A stretch of DNA of 5,909 nucleotides. Source: Myxococcales bacterium (GTDB lineage Bacteria; Myxococcota_A; Polyangia; Polyangiales; Polyangiaceae). The translations under genes were made by a program, and so were the position numbers. Shown here piece after piece: positions 5,063 through 5,909 of this stretch (its first letter is position 1; every line of letters starts with the position of its first letter). The notes beneath the pieces were generated by a model. That model made no database searches. It was not told the DNA's origin and worked only from the letters and a program-made list of their open reading frames with translations. The stretch spans positions 1,072 to 6,980 of the forward strand of contig JAHFDX010000194.1 in assembly GCA_023248785.1 (NCBI GenBank). The letters run 5' to 3'.

Positions 5063-5909
5063 CTACTTTTTGGAGTTCTCTGACTCGATCGCCTCTTTGA
5101 TGGAGTCGAACCCGTACACGAAATCGGGAATCCCGTTGAGGCGATCTTGCGTGGTGGCTGTGACGTCGAAGTTGACGCCAGCGCCTTGGTGACAGCCCAC
5201 GCAATTGGTGCGTGAGAACGAAGTCTCGAGATACGGATTGGCGCACCACTGCGAGCCATGGGCAAGAGACTTCACCTTGTCGAGTGCGTCACCGAGCGAC
5301 TTGGTCTTGCTGCTACCGCGATAATGACTCGCGGGGTCGGAATCGCCCTCAACGAAATCGGAGGAGACGCACATCTTGTAGTTGGCGAGCGCAGGCAACG
5401 CCGCTGGGACCGTGTTTGGTCGATCGGCGCCGAAATCCTTGTCCTTGTCTGCCGCCTTCGACCACCAAATAGAAACCCACGTCCATACGCGGATGTCTTT
5501 CGTGGAGATGTGCATCCCCTCGAGGCCCCATACTGCGCCGTTCTCATCCGTGACTGTGTACATCGTGCTGGCGTCCGGCGTGGTCGTGCCGCTTGAGGCG
5601 AATTGACCCACACTTGAAGCGTTCCACATTGTCCCCATGTCGGTCGCCGTGGTGCCGTAGGTCTTGATGCCACTCGCGAGCTTGGCCCAGCGCGTCTTGA
5701 GCATGATGCCGTCCTTAGGAAACTCGGCCTGAAGGCACATGGCCCAGGTGTTCTTGGCGCTTTTTGGCTTCTGATCGGCGGGATAGTCGTCGGGATTGCA
5801 CCGTGAGATATGCGATGCGTTCTTGAGCATGTGTTCGATCATGCCCGGGCTGTAGACCACGAAACCTGTGCCAGGTTCTGGAAGTGGGTTGGTCCCCAAG
5901 CCCTTGACC
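5063..5909 (-). CDS. c-type cytochrome domain protein, one CxxCH haem site near the C-terminus (5' part beyond window)
   Basis: The frame runs from the window end to TAG at 5063-5065, giving about 281 visible residues. A TTG at 5897-5899 is a formal start, but the frame stays open above it (V-K-G) and no signal peptide is visible, so the true start lies outside the window. Numbering from that TTG, the haem attachment motif CVGCH is at residues 233-237 (bases 5189-5203), and only 41 residues follow. Further cysteines at 34, 55, 177 and 219 could form disulfides, as expected for a periplasmic protein. The blocks GLEGMHI (125-131) and VWTWVSIWW (138-146) resemble the region that precedes the CxxCH in uncharacterised proteins with a terminal haem site (recalled, not searched). 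No Met follows the CxxCH, so the distal haem ligand must come from earlier residues or be absent. It is co-oriented with, and 223 bp upstream of, the exported flavoprotein and may accept electrons from it. An enzymatic role is not evident. Confidence 0.75.
   Translation of the reverse strand, partial: VKGLGTNPLPEPGTGFVVYSPGMIEHMLKNASHISRCNPDDYPADQKPKSAKNTWAMCLQAEFPKDGIMLKTRWAKLASGIKTYGTTATDMGTMWNASSVGQFASSGTTTPDASTMYTVTDENGAVWGLEGMHISTKDIRVWTWVSIWWSKAADKDKDFGADRPNTVPAALPALANYKMCVSSDFVEGDSDPASHYRGSSKTKSLGDALDKVKSLAHGSQWCANPYLETSFSRTNCVGCHQGAGVNFDVTATTQDRLNGIPDFVYGFDSIKEAIESENSKK

Noticed and set aside
4812..5192. + strand open frame (126 codons) crossing the oxidase-cytochrome gap
   Set aside because: Both of its ends lie antisense to real genes and it has no motif or good ribosome binding site; the gap is better read as a leader or intergenic region.
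5897..5899. TTG as the true start of the cytochrome gene
   Set aside because: The reading frame remains open to the window edge and no signal peptide follows the TTG, although a c-type cytochrome must be exported.

Overview
The window carries five protein-coding genes and no RNA genes, CRISPR arrays or recognisable mobile elements. The style suggests a myxobacterium-like Gram-negative (Polyangia or former Deltaproteobacteria). The evidence is a lipoprotein with an Asp/Ser/Gly-rich linker after its lipobox, an exported flavoprotein, a c-type cytochrome ending in one CxxCH site, and moderately GC-rich DNA (judged by eye, not counted). The taxonomic call is an inference.

Left part, + strand (1-1826): the 3' end of larB, then a complete larC, joined by a TAATG stop/start overlap. 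LarB and LarC act in the biosynthesis of the nickel-pincer nucleotide (NPN), the cofactor of lactate racemase LarA and its homologues. LarB carboxylates the pyridinium ring of nicotinic acid adenine dinucleotide, LarE (not in the window) adds sulfur, and LarC inserts nickel in a CTP-dependent step. This LarC has a His-rich N-terminal tail fused ahead of the normal start of the family. No larA or larE lies in the window, so the enzyme that receives the cofactor is unknown.

Middle, - strand (1816-2868): a lipoprotein of unknown function that runs convergently into larC, the two coding ends overlapping by 11 bp. A 174-bp gap follows, with only weak hairpins and a short direct repeat.

Right part, - strand (3043-5909): an exported FAD-linked oxidase or dehydrogenase of the VAO/PCMH superfamily (aldonolactone-oxidase-like), and upstream of it the 3' part of a c-type cytochrome gene. 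Both proteins are expected outside the cytoplasm and point the same way, so a flavoenzyme-to-cytochrome electron pair is possible. The 223-bp gap between them (4840-5062) holds two mutually exclusive hairpins that share one arm, an attenuator-like arrangement. The flavoprotein start is best placed at a GTG (4837-4839) directly behind a strong Shine-Dalgarno, not at the upstream TTG.

The observations most worth checking are the relocated His-rich segment of LarC, the competing hairpins at 5004-5036, and the possible flavoprotein/cytochrome pairing. I do not see a clearly new multi-gene system in this window.
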